Below, piece after piece: positions 1 through 8,071 of a stretch of DNA of 64,000 nt. Every line of letters begins with the position of its first letter. Position 1 is the first letter of the stretch. The notes beneath the pieces were generated by a model. It did no database searches and was not told the DNA's origin. It was given only the letters and a program-made list of their open reading frames with translations. Made by a program: the position numbers and the translations under genes. This DNA comes from Cytophagales bacterium (lineage in GTDB: Bacteria > Bacteroidota > Bacteroidia > Cytophagales > 172606-1), in the NCBI GenBank assembly GCA_030446715.1, contig JAUJMU010000002.1:337754-401753 (forward strand). The letters are read 5' to 3'.

Positions 1-998
1 CCCGAAATGGCGTACCGGGTTTTGTCGGTTCCGCCCGAAACGGTTAACTGGTAGTTTTGCATCGGCGCTGGCCGGAAGATTTCCTCCTGCCAGTTGGTCC
101 CTTCCCCGAATCCGGCAATCTGCTCCTCGGTGAACACCGGCGGACGCACTGGGGTAGCATTGGCCTGCGCTTCGTTGACGAGCTGCGCGTATTCGGTGGC
201 ATTCAGCAGCGGAATGGTCTTCCGTACCTGCTGCACGCCCAGGTACGTGTCAAATTCCACGCGGTTTTGCCCGGCTTTGCCCCGCTTGGTGGTGATGATG
301 ACCACGCCGTTGGCCCCTCTCGATCCGTAAATGGCCGTTGCCGAGGCGTCCTTGAGGATTTCCATGGACTCAATGTCGTTCGGGTTCAGGTTGGCCCCGT
401 TTTCGTTGTACACCGGGAAGCCGTCAATGACGTAGAGGGGTTCATTGCCGCCGACGATCGAATTACCGCCCCGCACCCGGATGGAAACCCCGCCGCCAGG
501 GGCATTGGACGTCTGGGTGACCTGTACGCCCGCCGCGCGGCCCTGTAAGGCCTGCCCGATGCCGGTTACGGGTACCGCCCGGATTTCCCTGGCCGATACG
601 GATGCAATGGAGCCCGTCAGGTCACTGCGCTTCTGGGTACCGTACCCTACCACCACTACCTCTTCCAGCGCCTCCAAGTCGGGCACCAGCGCCACATTGA
701 TCTGATTGCGTCCATTGACGGGCACCTCCTCGCTGACGTAACCAATAAACGAAAATATCAGGGTACCATTGGCCGGCGCGGTAATTGTAAAGACTCCCCC
801 GGCATTGGTAGCGGTACCGGTGGTGGTTCCCTTCACCAGGATGCTTACCCCCGGCAGCACTTCTCCATCCTGGCCGGTAACTTTTCCGGTAACGTTCTGA
901 TTCTGCGCGGTCAGGGTTAGCGGCAACTGCAGACAGAGGAAACAGAGGACAAAGGAAAACCAGTTTCCCTTTGCGACAGCAGTAATTGTTTTAGTCAT
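1..998 (-). CDS. SusC/RagA TonB-linked outer-membrane protein, 5' part only
   Basis: The reading frame opens at ATG 998 and runs off the left edge, so only about 332 N-terminal residues are visible. A signal peptide ends near LTAQNQ (about residue 33). A carboxypeptidase-regulatory-like domain follows (VTGKVTGQDGEVLPGVSILV, then FSFIGYVSEEVPVNG), then the TonB-dependent plug with EEVVVVGYGTQKRSDLTGSI, the LYVIDGFPVYN motif and the IEILKDASATAIYGSRGANG hallmark. This is the SusC half of a glycan-import SusCD pair. No STN domain is present, so it is probably controlled by the divergent LacI-type regulator rather than by sigma/FecR. The SusD partner would lie outside the window. Confidence 0.93.
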   Translation of the reverse strand, partial: MTKTITAVAKGNWFSFVLCFLCLQLPLTLTAQNQNVTGKVTGQDGEVLPGVSILVKGTTTGTATNAGGVFTITAPANGTLIFSFIGYVSEEVPVNGRNQINVALVPDLEALEEVVVVGYGTQKRSDLTGSIASVSAREIRAVPVTGIGQALQGRAAGVQVTQTSNAPGGGVSIRVRGGNSIVGGNEPLYVIDGFPVYNENGANLNPNDIESMEILKDASATAIYGSRGANGVVIITTKRGKAGQNRVEFDTYLGVQQVRKTIPLLNATEYAQLVNEAQANATPVRPPVFTEEQIAGFGEGTNWQEEIFRPAPMQNYQLTVSGGTDKTRYAIS

Positions 999-1161
999 AC
1001 GGGTTATATAAATATAGTACAAAATGATTGATTATTTTTCTATCTTATCGTAGTTAGTGATGAGCGAGGGAATGAGTGCCTTCCAGCACTTTTTTGATTC
1101 AAGCTCCGGGATGTTTTTAATTTTACCAAGAGATAATTAAAAAATTTGAAGAAAAATTTCC

Positions 1162-1185
1162 GCAAACGTTACCGCAAACGTTTGC
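1162..1185. promoter_or_regulatory. LacI-family operator, double site
   Basis: A perfect 12-bp palindrome GCAAACGTTTGC lies at 1174-1185, preceded 12 bp upstream by a second copy of its left part (GCAAACGTT, 1162-1170). CpG-centred palindromes of this kind are classic LacI/GalR-family operators. It sits in the 363-bp gap between the divergent SusC gene and the LacI-type gene and could control both. Confidence 0.75.
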
Positions 1186-1361
1186 AGCCCTAAAATGTTG
1201 ACCTTAAAAAAGTTAAGTTTCTGCTTTAGAAAGCAGTAATTAGCTTAAAACGGCTCTAGACCGTTCCGGGAAATAATTAGCAGACAGGCGTTTGACGGGC
1301 AAAAAAAACTGGGTAAATTCCTATTTTTAAGGCTTAATCAGCCTCTCTTCCTTCAGCCGTT

Positions 1362-2390
1362 ATGCGGAAAAACCAGGTTACCATCAAGGACATTGCGCAG
1401 GAACTGAAGATATCCATATCCACTGTATCCCGTGCTTTGCGGGGCATGCCGGAAATTCATCCGGATACCCGTAAAGCGGTAACGGCACTGGCAAAGGACT
1501 GGGATTATCAACCCAACCAGCTTGCAACCAGTCTGGTCAAAAGCAGCACCCGCACCATCGGGGTAATCGTGCCCAACGCGGGGTACTATTTTTTTTCGTC
1601 CGTCATCAGCGGCATTGAGGAAGCGGCAGCCCGGGAAGGATACAGCATTCTGCTTTGCCAGTCCAATGAGTCGTACCAGCGGGAACTGGTAAACATTCAG
1701 GACTTAACCCAGGGGCAAGTGGAAGGGTTTATCGTTTCCCTTTCCCGGGAAACTTTTGACTACGCGCATTTTGGACGGCTGTTGCGCAAAAAAATACCCC
1801 TCGTCATATTTGACCGGTACGCCGATGAAATACCCGCTTCTAAAGTCATTGTCGACAACCGGAAAGCGGCCCGGCAGGCCGTGCGGCATTTGATTGAAAA
1901 CGGCTGCCGGCGGATTGCGTACCTGGCCGGGCCTTCCAATCTACAGATCAGCAATGAACGCCTGACGGGCTACAAAGATGCGCTCCGGGAAGCCGGATTG
2001 CCATTTGACGACCACCTGGTGGTGCATTGCGATTACACCCTGGAAAACGCCATGCGGCATACGAATCTGCTGGTGTCGCTGCGCTACCCCCCGGACGGTA
2101 TTCTGGCTGTGAGTGACCGCGTGGCCATGGCCAGCCTGTACGCCTTGCGTCAGCAACAGGTGCGCGTACCCGATGAGGTAGCCATTATTGGTTTTAACGA
2201 CGAGCCGGTAAGCGCTTTAATGACCCCTTCCCTTTCCAGCGTGGCTCAGCCTACTGTTCAAATGGGTAGAATGACGGTTGAGTTGCTTATACAGCAGATC
2301 GCAACCTCCAGTCAGGAATTTACGCCGGTGACAAAAATATTTGAAACGGAGCTGAAAATCCGCGAATCCTCCAATCGCTTAAAGCAATAG
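1362..2390 (+). CDS. LacI/GalR-family transcriptional regulator
   Basis: This 342-residue protein has the standard family length. Residues about 6-55 form the LacI helix-turn-helix (VTIKDIAQELKISISTVSRAL) with the hinge region (YQPNQLATSL). The remainder is a periplasmic-binding-protein-like effector domain beginning TRTIGVIVPN and including YLAGPS and the dimer-side motif GFNDEP. It very probably senses a sugar and controls the divergent SusC gene through the operator near 1162-1185. ATG 1362 places the HTH at the expected position. No sign of damage. Confidence 0.93.
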   Translation: MRKNQVTIKDIAQELKISISTVSRALRGMPEIHPDTRKAVTALAKDWDYQPNQLATSLVKSSTRTIGVIVPNAGYYFFSSVISGIEEAAAREGYSILLCQSNESYQRELVNIQDLTQGQVEGFIVSLSRETFDYAHFGRLLRKKIPLVIFDRYADEIPASKVIVDNRKAARQAVRHLIENGCRRIAYLAGPSNLQISNERLTGYKDALREAGLPFDDHLVVHCDYTLENAMRHTNLLVSLRYPPDGILAVSDRVAMASLYALRQQQVRVPDEVAIIGFNDEPVSALMTPSLSSVAQPTVQMGRMTVELLIQQIATSSQEFTPVTKIFETELKIRESSNRLKQ

Positions 2391-2704
2391 CTTGGGTGTT
2401 ACCTTGGTATTTCTCGCAAATAAACCTGTCGGCTTGCCGCCGTTATTTAATGCTTCTTTTTCTTCAATGAAATTGGCTGCCCCAGCTACCAAGAGAGTGT
2501 GGAATATACTCCTTTCCTACCTTCCACTTTTACGGCTCTCCCGCAGGTTGCGTGCTGTCAGGCTGCGTAGAGCACCTCCATGGCTGCCTACTGCGCAGAG
2601 CTGGTTTTGAATTGTTGCGTATTGGGGTGTTGGCGCGGGCCGGGCAGCCTTCACCAAAAGTGACACTCAACCGCTGTCCGGTTAATATATACAGTCGCGG
2701 GTAG
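2391..2704. other. intergenic region, no gene recognised
   Basis: This 314-bp stretch lies between the convergent LacI-type gene and the GH15 gene. Short open frames exist on both strands but none has a recognisable domain or a convincing composition. I see no clear terminator hairpin. Confidence 0.5.
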
Positions 2705-4525
2705 CTACTTCTCCTTGAGCAGCTTGTTGAGGGCAAAAGCCGCGCTGATGAGCGACAGGTGCGTGAAGGCCTGCGGGTAATTGCCGATCTGCTCGCCTTC
2801 CAGGCTGATCTGCTCGGCAAACAAACCCAGGGGACTCGCGTAGCCGATCATCTTTTCGAAGTACAACTGCGCTTTGTGCAACTCCCCGCCCCGGGCCAGG
2901 CACTCCACGTACCAGAACGAACAGATGGAAAACGTACCCTCCTGGCTGCCCAGGCCGTCAGCGGCATAGCGGGTGTCGTAGCGGTACACCAGCGTATCGG
3001 AAACCAGCTCTTTTTCAACCGCCTTCAGCGTGGCCTGCCACCGGGGATCGTAGGGCGAGATGTAGCGCACCAGGGGCATGATCAGCACCGAGGCGTCAAT
3101 GATGTCGCTGCCCTTGTACTGGACAAACGACTGCTTCTGTTCATTCCAGAAGTTGTAGTACACGTCGCGGTAAATCTCATCCCGCACGGCGCGCCACCGC
3201 CCGAAAGGGTAGGGCAGAGACCGTTTTTCGGCCAGACGAATGGCCCGGTCCACGGCTACCCAGCACATGATCCGGGAATAGATGAACTCCTGTTTTTCGG
3301 ACCGGATTTCCCAGATGCCGTGGTCTTTCTCTTGCCAGTGGTCGCACACAAAATCAACCTGAGTGATGAGCTGTTCCCAGAAATCAAAGATCATGGGCGA
3401 TACGTACTTGTCGTGCAGGTAGATGCTGTCTAAGAGTTCGCCGAAAATGTCGAGTTGAATCTGCCGGTAGGCGTCATTGCCGATCCGGACCGGTTTTGAC
3501 TTTTGGTAGCCTTCCAGGTGCGAAAGTTCTTCTTCGGGCAACTCTTTCCGGCCGTCCAGGGCGTAGAGCAACTGGAGGTTGTTTTGCCCGTCAATGTTGA
3601 GCTGGAATTGCTTCCAGATCCAGTGCATGAATTCCCGGGACTCTTCCTTGAAGCCTAGCCGCAGGAAGGCGTACATTGTAAAGGCCGCGTCACGGATCCA
3701 GGTGTAGCGGTAGTCCCAATTGCGCTCCCCGCCCGGGGCTTCGGGCAAGCCGAAGGTAGGAGCGGCTACGGTAGAGCCCCACTTCTGGGAGGTGAGCAGC
3801 TTGAGCGTGAGGGCCGACCGCCGGACCATCTCCAGCCATTCGCCCTGGTAGGTAGATTGGGCAATCCAGCTTTTCCAGTAGTCAATGGTCTTTCTCAGGT
3901 GCCAGTCGGCGTAGGCCTGCAACGCGTGGGTTTGCCCGTAGTGACTGTTGGGGTAAGAAGTACCCGTTTCCAGCACGAAGCAGGCAGTTTCTTTTTCCCG
4001 GAGCAGAAACGTGGCTTCCAGGTTTTTGCCGGCAATGTCCAGGGGCCGGGTGCTGTAGAAGCTGAGGATCGGGTCCTGGGCGCGTTCACAGTAGAAGGTG
4101 TATTGCTCCCCGTCGCGGTGTTTGATTGTGTGGGCCGACCGGGCGTAGTTGAAGCGCGGCACGCATTCCATCTTCAGGTTGGCCTCGCCCCGGATGCAAG
4201 TCACGAGGCGGATCAGAATGCAGTCCGGGTCGTCTTTATCAAGCACAGGCATAAAATCGGTGATCTCCACCATGCCCTGGCTGGACAAGAAGCGGGTGAG
4301 TAGTACGTTGGTATTGGGCAGGTAGAGCTGCTTGTAACGGGTGTGGTCAAACTGAGGGCATACTGAGAAATGGCCGCCCTTTGACTTATCCAGCAGGGCG
4401 GCAAATACCGAGGGGGAGTCGAACTGGGGCAGGCACAGGAAGTCAATGGCGCCGCCTTTGCCGACCAGCGCCACCGTTTTCAGGTTGCCGATAATGCCGT
4501 AATCACTGATAGGAGGATAGTCCAT
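2705..4525 (-). CDS. glycoside hydrolase family 15 (glucoamylase/trehalase-like)
   Basis: A 606-residue cytoplasmic enzyme (no signal peptide) of the bacterial GH15 type, which hydrolyses alpha-glucosides by inversion; trehalose or maltodextrin are usual substrates. It has the N-terminal beta-sandwich start YPPISDYGIIGNLKTVALVG with GAIDFLCLPQFDSPSVFAAL (about residues 4-45). The (alpha/alpha)6 catalytic domain contains GERNWDYRYTWIRDAAF (about 265-282), QEGTFSICSFWYVE (about 525) and the C-terminal acidic motif SLEGEQIGNYPQAFTH, where the catalytic base is expected. Length is normal for the family. It stands alone. The start codon ATG 4525 is preceded by a 13-bp tandem repeat and by SDR/IS5 debris. 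Confidence 0.93.
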   Translation of the reverse strand: MDYPPISDYGIIGNLKTVALVGKGGAIDFLCLPQFDSPSVFAALLDKSKGGHFSVCPQFDHTRYKQLYLPNTNVLLTRFLSSQGMVEITDFMPVLDKDDPDCILIRLVTCIRGEANLKMECVPRFNYARSAHTIKHRDGEQYTFYCERAQDPILSFYSTRPLDIAGKNLEATFLLREKETACFVLETGTSYPNSHYGQTHALQAYADWHLRKTIDYWKSWIAQSTYQGEWLEMVRRSALTLKLLTSQKWGSTVAAPTFGLPEAPGGERNWDYRYTWIRDAAFTMYAFLRLGFKEESREFMHWIWKQFQLNIDGQNNLQLLYALDGRKELPEEELSHLEGYQKSKPVRIGNDAYRQIQLDIFGELLDSIYLHDKYVSPMIFDFWEQLITQVDFVCDHWQEKDHGIWEIRSEKQEFIYSRIMCWVAVDRAIRLAEKRSLPYPFGRWRAVRDEIYRDVYYNFWNEQKQSFVQYKGSDIIDASVLIMPLVRYISPYDPRWQATLKAVEKELVSDTLVYRYDTRYAADGLGSQEGTFSICSFWYVECLARGGELHKAQLYFEKMIGYASPLGLFAEQISLEGEQIGNYPQAFTHLSLISAAFALNKLLKEK

Positions 4526-4538
4526 GCCGGTCTGATTG

Positions 4539-4575
4539 AAATATGACTTTTAAATATGACTTTTAAATATGACTT
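4539..4575. repeat. 13-bp tandem repeat, 2.8 copies
   Basis: The unit AAATATGACTTTT occurs at 4539, 4552 and 4565. The array lies 13 bp upstream of the GH15 start codon and ends near the stop codon of the SDR remnant, so copy number could alter spacing in the GH15 leader. Confidence 0.85.
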
Positions 4576-4593
4576 GCCCGTTGTTGATGCGGG

Positions 4594-4659
4594 TTAGATG
4601 ATTCCGCCGTTTACCCCGATCACCTGCCCGTTGATCCAGTGCGCCTCCTGGGTGAATAC
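4594..4659 (-). pseudogene. 3' remnant of a short-chain dehydrogenase/reductase
   Basis: Read on the minus strand, these codons give VFTQEAHWINGQVIGVNGGI followed by a final I and TAA. This is the canonical SDR C-terminus (W-I-N-G-Q-x-I-x-V-N-G-G). Everything upstream of this tail is missing and is replaced by a fragment resembling an IS5-family transposase. It appears to be the 3' scar of an SDR gene truncated by insertion and later deletion. Confidence 0.7.
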
Positions 4660-4820
4660 TTACTATCCAGGTCCCGCCACTGGGCACCGGTACGGTTAAC
4701 CGACAAAACCGCATTGACGATCCCGCGCAAGGGATGCCAGCGTTTGCGGGCATTAAAGCCCCTGCTTTCTCTAAACCAACGTTTTTGTTTACGGTTCATC
4801 CAGATGCTATTCGTTTGCAA
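4660..4820 (-). pseudogene. N-terminal fragment of an IS5-family transposase
   Basis: The frame from ATG 4820 reads through RKRWHPLRGIVNAVLSVNRT to GAQWRDLDSKYSP. This corresponds to the N-terminal DUF4096-type region of IS5-family transposases (family pattern R-KRxxxLRxIVNAIxYxxRTGCQWRxLP). Only about 55 residues remain; the DDE catalytic domain is absent, and the frame runs directly into the SDR remnant. The assignment is recalled family knowledge, so moderate confidence. Confidence 0.6.
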
Positions 4821-4859
4821 AGACTTCTTTTACTGGTGGCCACCTTATGATTCCACCGC

Positions 4860-5741
4860 TTACTTATTCTCTAATTGAGACAGGATCTCTTCCCGGATCA
4901 CCTCGGGCCGCTCCCAGGGAATGAAGTGGTTCATTCCGGGAATCATCACGACCTTTACCGTGGCATTCACCGCGCTTTTTTTGACGAAGCCGGCATTGGC
5001 GGCCGGTACCAGTTGGTCCTTTTCGCCTTGAATGACGGTGATGGGCAAGGTGAGAGCTTTCCACAGGGGCAGCATCAGGGTGAGTTCCCCTTTCAGGGGC
5101 AGGATCTCCTGGTTGCTCACATCGATCTCGGCGGGCAGCAGCGGCCGGACCAGGAAGAAGCCGCCCACCTTCCGGTACCACTCCTTCGGCTCCAGCGCCG
5201 GGTCAACGGAGGGAGCGACCAGGATCAGACTGCCCACCAGTTGGGGATAATCCATCGCCACCCTCGCAACCAAAGGGCCGCCCAGCGAATGGCCCACCAG
5301 GATGGGCAGCGTAGCGGAACGGTTGGTTTTCAGGATCGGAACCAGCGTTGCGGCCTGGGCCTCCAGGGAGCGTTGGGGCTTTCCCAGGTTCGATTTGCCG
5401 AAGCCGGGCCGGTCTACGGAAATGAGCCGGGCTTTCTGGTACAAGGTTGAATCTTTGAAGAACCCGATGAAGGCGTCCCACGAACCCGGCGAACCGTGCA
5501 CAAACACCACCATCGGCAGCGTGTCGGCCCCGAAGGAAGCATAATGGACGGATTGGGCTCCGGCTTCCGTAAAAGCAAAATCCGGCTGCACGGGGCTGCC
5601 GGCAAAGTAGGCCTTTACCTTTTTGTCCGACATGCGGATCTGGACGCAACGCGAGAGCAGGGCCAGCACTCCCCACAGCAGGACCGGCCCCAGCAGCCAG
5701 CGGGTAAAGTTTCGGGAGATACGCCTGCGCCCGGTGGACAT
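4860..5741 (-). CDS. alpha/beta hydrolase
   Basis: A 293-residue hydrolase with an N-terminal membrane segment (about 13-30, LLGPVLLWGVLALLSRCV), so it is probably membrane-anchored. The fold is shown by the oxyanion motif FVHGSPGSWDAF, the nucleophile elbow LVGHSLGGPLVA (catalytic Ser), the acid in VIQGEKDQLVP and the base in IPGMNHFIPW. The substrate cannot be told from the sequence. It starts 6 bp after the stop codon of the LysE-family gene, so the two form an operon. Confidence 0.9.
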   Translation of the reverse strand: MSTGRRRISRNFTRWLLGPVLLWGVLALLSRCVQIRMSDKKVKAYFAGSPVQPDFAFTEAGAQSVHYASFGADTLPMVVFVHGSPGSWDAFIGFFKDSTLYQKARLISVDRPGFGKSNLGKPQRSLEAQAATLVPILKTNRSATLPILVGHSLGGPLVARVAMDYPQLVGSLILVAPSVDPALEPKEWYRKVGGFFLVRPLLPAEIDVSNQEILPLKGELTLMLPLWKALTLPITVIQGEKDQLVPAANAGFVKKSAVNATVKVVMIPGMNHFIPWERPEVIREEILSQLENK

Positions 5742-5747
5742 GTTTGC

Positions 5748-6359
5748 TTACAAGAATAGGTGAACGATCTGAAACAGGGCCGTGGCAACCATCATAAGCC
5801 CTACTGCCCGGTTGACCAGCCCGCCCGGGAGCGAAAACCGCCGCGACAGGTAACGGCCCGAAAAGGCGAACAACTCCAGAGCCAGCAGGGTGCCCAGCGC
5901 AATGCCGCTCAGGTACAAGGCCAGTCCGGGCCCCTCCATGACCATGATCCAGCCCTGGCCGGTGAGCAAAGCCGTGTACACCACCCAGAAAGGGATGGCT
6001 ACCACGTTGACCATGCTCAGCCCGATGCCCAGGTAGAACGGCCGGGACAGCGTCTTATTGGAGAGTCCGGCTTCCTTTTTACGCAGGTAGTACACCCCGG
6101 CGGCCAGCAGCAGCCCCGTCGAGAATACTTCCACGGCAACGTGGTAACGCCCCAGCTTCATCAGCGAAGTAGCCAGCAGGATGGCCAGGTAGCTGTAACC
6201 GACCTCCACCACTACGCAGGCGGCGGCAAAACCCAGAGCCGCCCCCATGCCCCGCTGCAGCGAAAGCTGTACAATAGTGGCGTTGAGAATACCCGGGGGC
6301 AGCGAGCCCAGAAAGCTCACCAGGGTACCCGCCACAAAACCCGTCAGCATCCATTCCAT
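5748..6359 (-). CDS. LysE/RhtB-family exporter
   Basis: A 203-residue integral membrane protein of the LysE superfamily, whose members export amino acids or related small molecules across the inner membrane. About six hydrophobic segments are visible. The family start (GFVAGTLVSFLGSLPPGILN) has the small-residue and Pro-Pro pattern of TM1, and PFWVVYTALLTGQGW is typical of the central region. It is the first gene of a two-gene operon with the downstream alpha/beta hydrolase. Confidence 0.88.
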   Translation of the reverse strand: MEWMLTGFVAGTLVSFLGSLPPGILNATIVQLSLQRGMGAALGFAAACVVVEVGYSYLAILLATSLMKLGRYHVAVEVFSTGLLLAAGVYYLRKKEAGLSNKTLSRPFYLGIGLSMVNVVAIPFWVVYTALLTGQGWIMVMEGPGLALYLSGIALGTLLALELFAFSGRYLSRRFSLPGGLVNRAVGLMMVATALFQIVHLFL

Positions 6360-6426
6360 CTCGATTGCATTGGTTTAAGTATCCGGGCGAAGTGAAAACG
6401 GTATTTTTTAATTGGCAACCGTATTT

Positions 6427-6789
6427 TTATTTTCCTACCCTATGTCTGACAACTTTTGTGTCAATGCCTGCTGCTTGCATTTTCAGTTCGGCAGCCATTT
6501 TAATCTGGTTTTTAAGTTCGGTTAGTGTTTCATCAAAAACGACGTGTTTGTCCATCATATAACACATATCATATTCAATCTCTTCCCAAGTCGCAATGTC
6601 GGCATGGTTGTGTTGCAATTGGACTTCTAATTTGTCAAGGGCATTGGCCACTTTTGCTTCGCAGGTTTCTTTGCCTTCAAATTCAACACTTTCCTGTCGT
6701 CCACTTGAAAGGTAACTGTGTCTAAGCTCAAATTTTAGTTTCTCGGCCAAGGCCAGCACTTTTAATACGTTTGAAATTTCGTTTTTCAC
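6427..6789 (-). CDS. HD-domain phosphohydrolase relative lacking the HD core
   Basis: A 120-residue protein in an AT-rich patch. Residues 1-35 (VLALAEKLKFELRHSYLSSG, then RQESV) match the start of HDDC2/YfbR-like HD-domain hydrolases. Residues about 36-120 (NALDKLEVQLQHNHADIATW, then EEIEYDMCYMMDKH) match the end of the same family. Full members are about 190-200 residues; here the segment beginning AEHTW..., which contains the metal-binding His and HD residues, is absent and the two ends are joined in frame. As written it cannot be a metal-dependent hydrolase. It may be a decaying gene or a retained non-catalytic derivative. ATG 6789 is the natural start. Confidence 0.75.
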   Translation of the reverse strand: MKNEISNVLKVLALAEKLKFELRHSYLSSGRQESVEFEGKETCEAKVANALDKLEVQLQHNHADIATWEEIEYDMCYMMDKHVVFDETLTELKNQIKMAAELKMQAAGIDTKVVRHRVGK

Positions 6790-6825
6790 AGGGTAGTTTG
6801 TTTTATAATTATCAAACCGGGGCTT

Positions 6826-7872
6826 TTACTGCATTTGTTTCCGGTAGGCTCTCAGCTTTAAAAAAGCCCTCATCCCTTCGGCAAAGGAAAGATACACAAC
6901 CCCGTTCCGGTAATTGGCCTGACTGATGCGGTACAGTACGGACCAATGGCGGAACAGCACCCGGTAGGCTTCGCGGCGCGAAAAGGACGGGTCGTAAATA
7001 TGCGCCGGTTCGGCCCCGGCCCCGTTCAGTTCCAGAATCTTGATGCCTTCGCCCTGATAGAGTTCAGCCAGGCTGCGGCAGCGGATGTCGTAGCGGCCGT
7101 AGTAGAACCCGTCAATCGACTGGCTGATGCGGTCGAACACGGCCACCAGTTGATCGTTGATCAGGTAGTTGCCGTTCAAGAACTTGGTACCCCGGCTGTG
7201 GTTCCCGATGGGCACCAGTTGGATCGCTTCCCCGGCGGGCAACACCCGGTCGAACAGGTGGGCGTACCGGTCATGCAACGTCTGGTACTGCAACCGGGCC
7301 CGGTCATTGTGCATAATCAACTCCCGCACCGTGGAGGCACCGTCGCCGGTGAGGCTGAGGAAGGCTTTGATCACCACCGAAGAGATGTGCCCGGTAGGGC
7401 AGCCCGGGAAACGGTAGTAGAACAGCCCCAGTTCAACCGGATAGTCCACGTATTCCTGGATCAGATAGGGCGCCTTCATGCCGGCGTGGTAGGCAGCCAG
7501 TTCGGCCGGGTTGTGGAGTTTCTCGACCTTCCAGCCCCGTTCGCCTACGTCAGGCTTGGCAATGAGCGGGAAGCCGATCTCGTGCCGGTGCAGGCTTTCC
7601 CGCAATGGAATGAGACCCGTGGCCGGGCAAATCAGCAGGGTGACGGGTTTGAGGGGGGCGGCGATCCGGTTGAGAATCTTCACCTTGGATTCCCCCAGCA
7701 TCCCGCCATTCTCGATGGATGGATTGACCGCCGAGAAGAAGAAAAAGGACCGGGCCTTCGCCGAAAGCCAGAGCCAGTACACAAATATGGGCAGGTAGAT
7801 CACCTCAAACGGCCAGTACTCCCACTGCGTGAGGCGGGTCATGAAGTTGAGGTACCGGATGTAGAGCAGCAT
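6826..7872 (-). CDS. ATP-grasp protein with N-terminal hydrophobic segment
   Basis: A 348-residue protein. Residues about 20-50 are hydrophobic (FEVIYLPIFVYWLWLSAKAR). The rest resembles the ATP-grasp fold of the D-Ala-D-Ala ligase type: FPLIAKPDVGERGWKV (ATP-binding Lys and loop), PYLIQEYVDYPVELGLFYYR, then GRYDIRC and the Mg-binding ILELNGAGAEP. ATP-grasp ligases join a carboxylate to an amine or thiol via an acyl-phosphate; substrates here are unknown. It stands alone, 36 bp upstream of the HD-derived gene on the same strand. Confidence 0.82.
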   Translation of the reverse strand: MLLYIRYLNFMTRLTQWEYWPFEVIYLPIFVYWLWLSAKARSFFFFSAVNPSIENGGMLGESKVKILNRIAAPLKPVTLLICPATGLIPLRESLHRHEIGFPLIAKPDVGERGWKVEKLHNPAELAAYHAGMKAPYLIQEYVDYPVELGLFYYRFPGCPTGHISSVVIKAFLSLTGDGASTVRELIMHNDRARLQYQTLHDRYAHLFDRVLPAGEAIQLVPIGNHSRGTKFLNGNYLINDQLVAVFDRISQSIDGFYYGRYDIRCRSLAELYQGEGIKILELNGAGAEPAHIYDPSFSRREAYRVLFRHWSVLYRISQANYRNGVVYLSFAEGMRAFLKLRAYRKQMQ

Positions 7873-8071
7873 GGGGAAAACGGTGTTGTATTATTGAATT
7901 GCCGAATTGTTATATGGCTGATTGTTGAGTGGTTAAGTGCCCGATCGGAATCAGGTCTGCAAATTGGAGGTGTAACCAATTATAAATTAACCTGATCGCT
8001 GAAAGTTAATTGCTGACGGCTGATTATATGGCTGCATGACTACCCTCACCCAAAGCCAGCCATTCAACAAT

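Noticed and set aside
2392..2610. 72-codon open frame after the LacI-type gene
   Set aside because: No domain, no plausible composition, and low-complexity Leu/Arg content.
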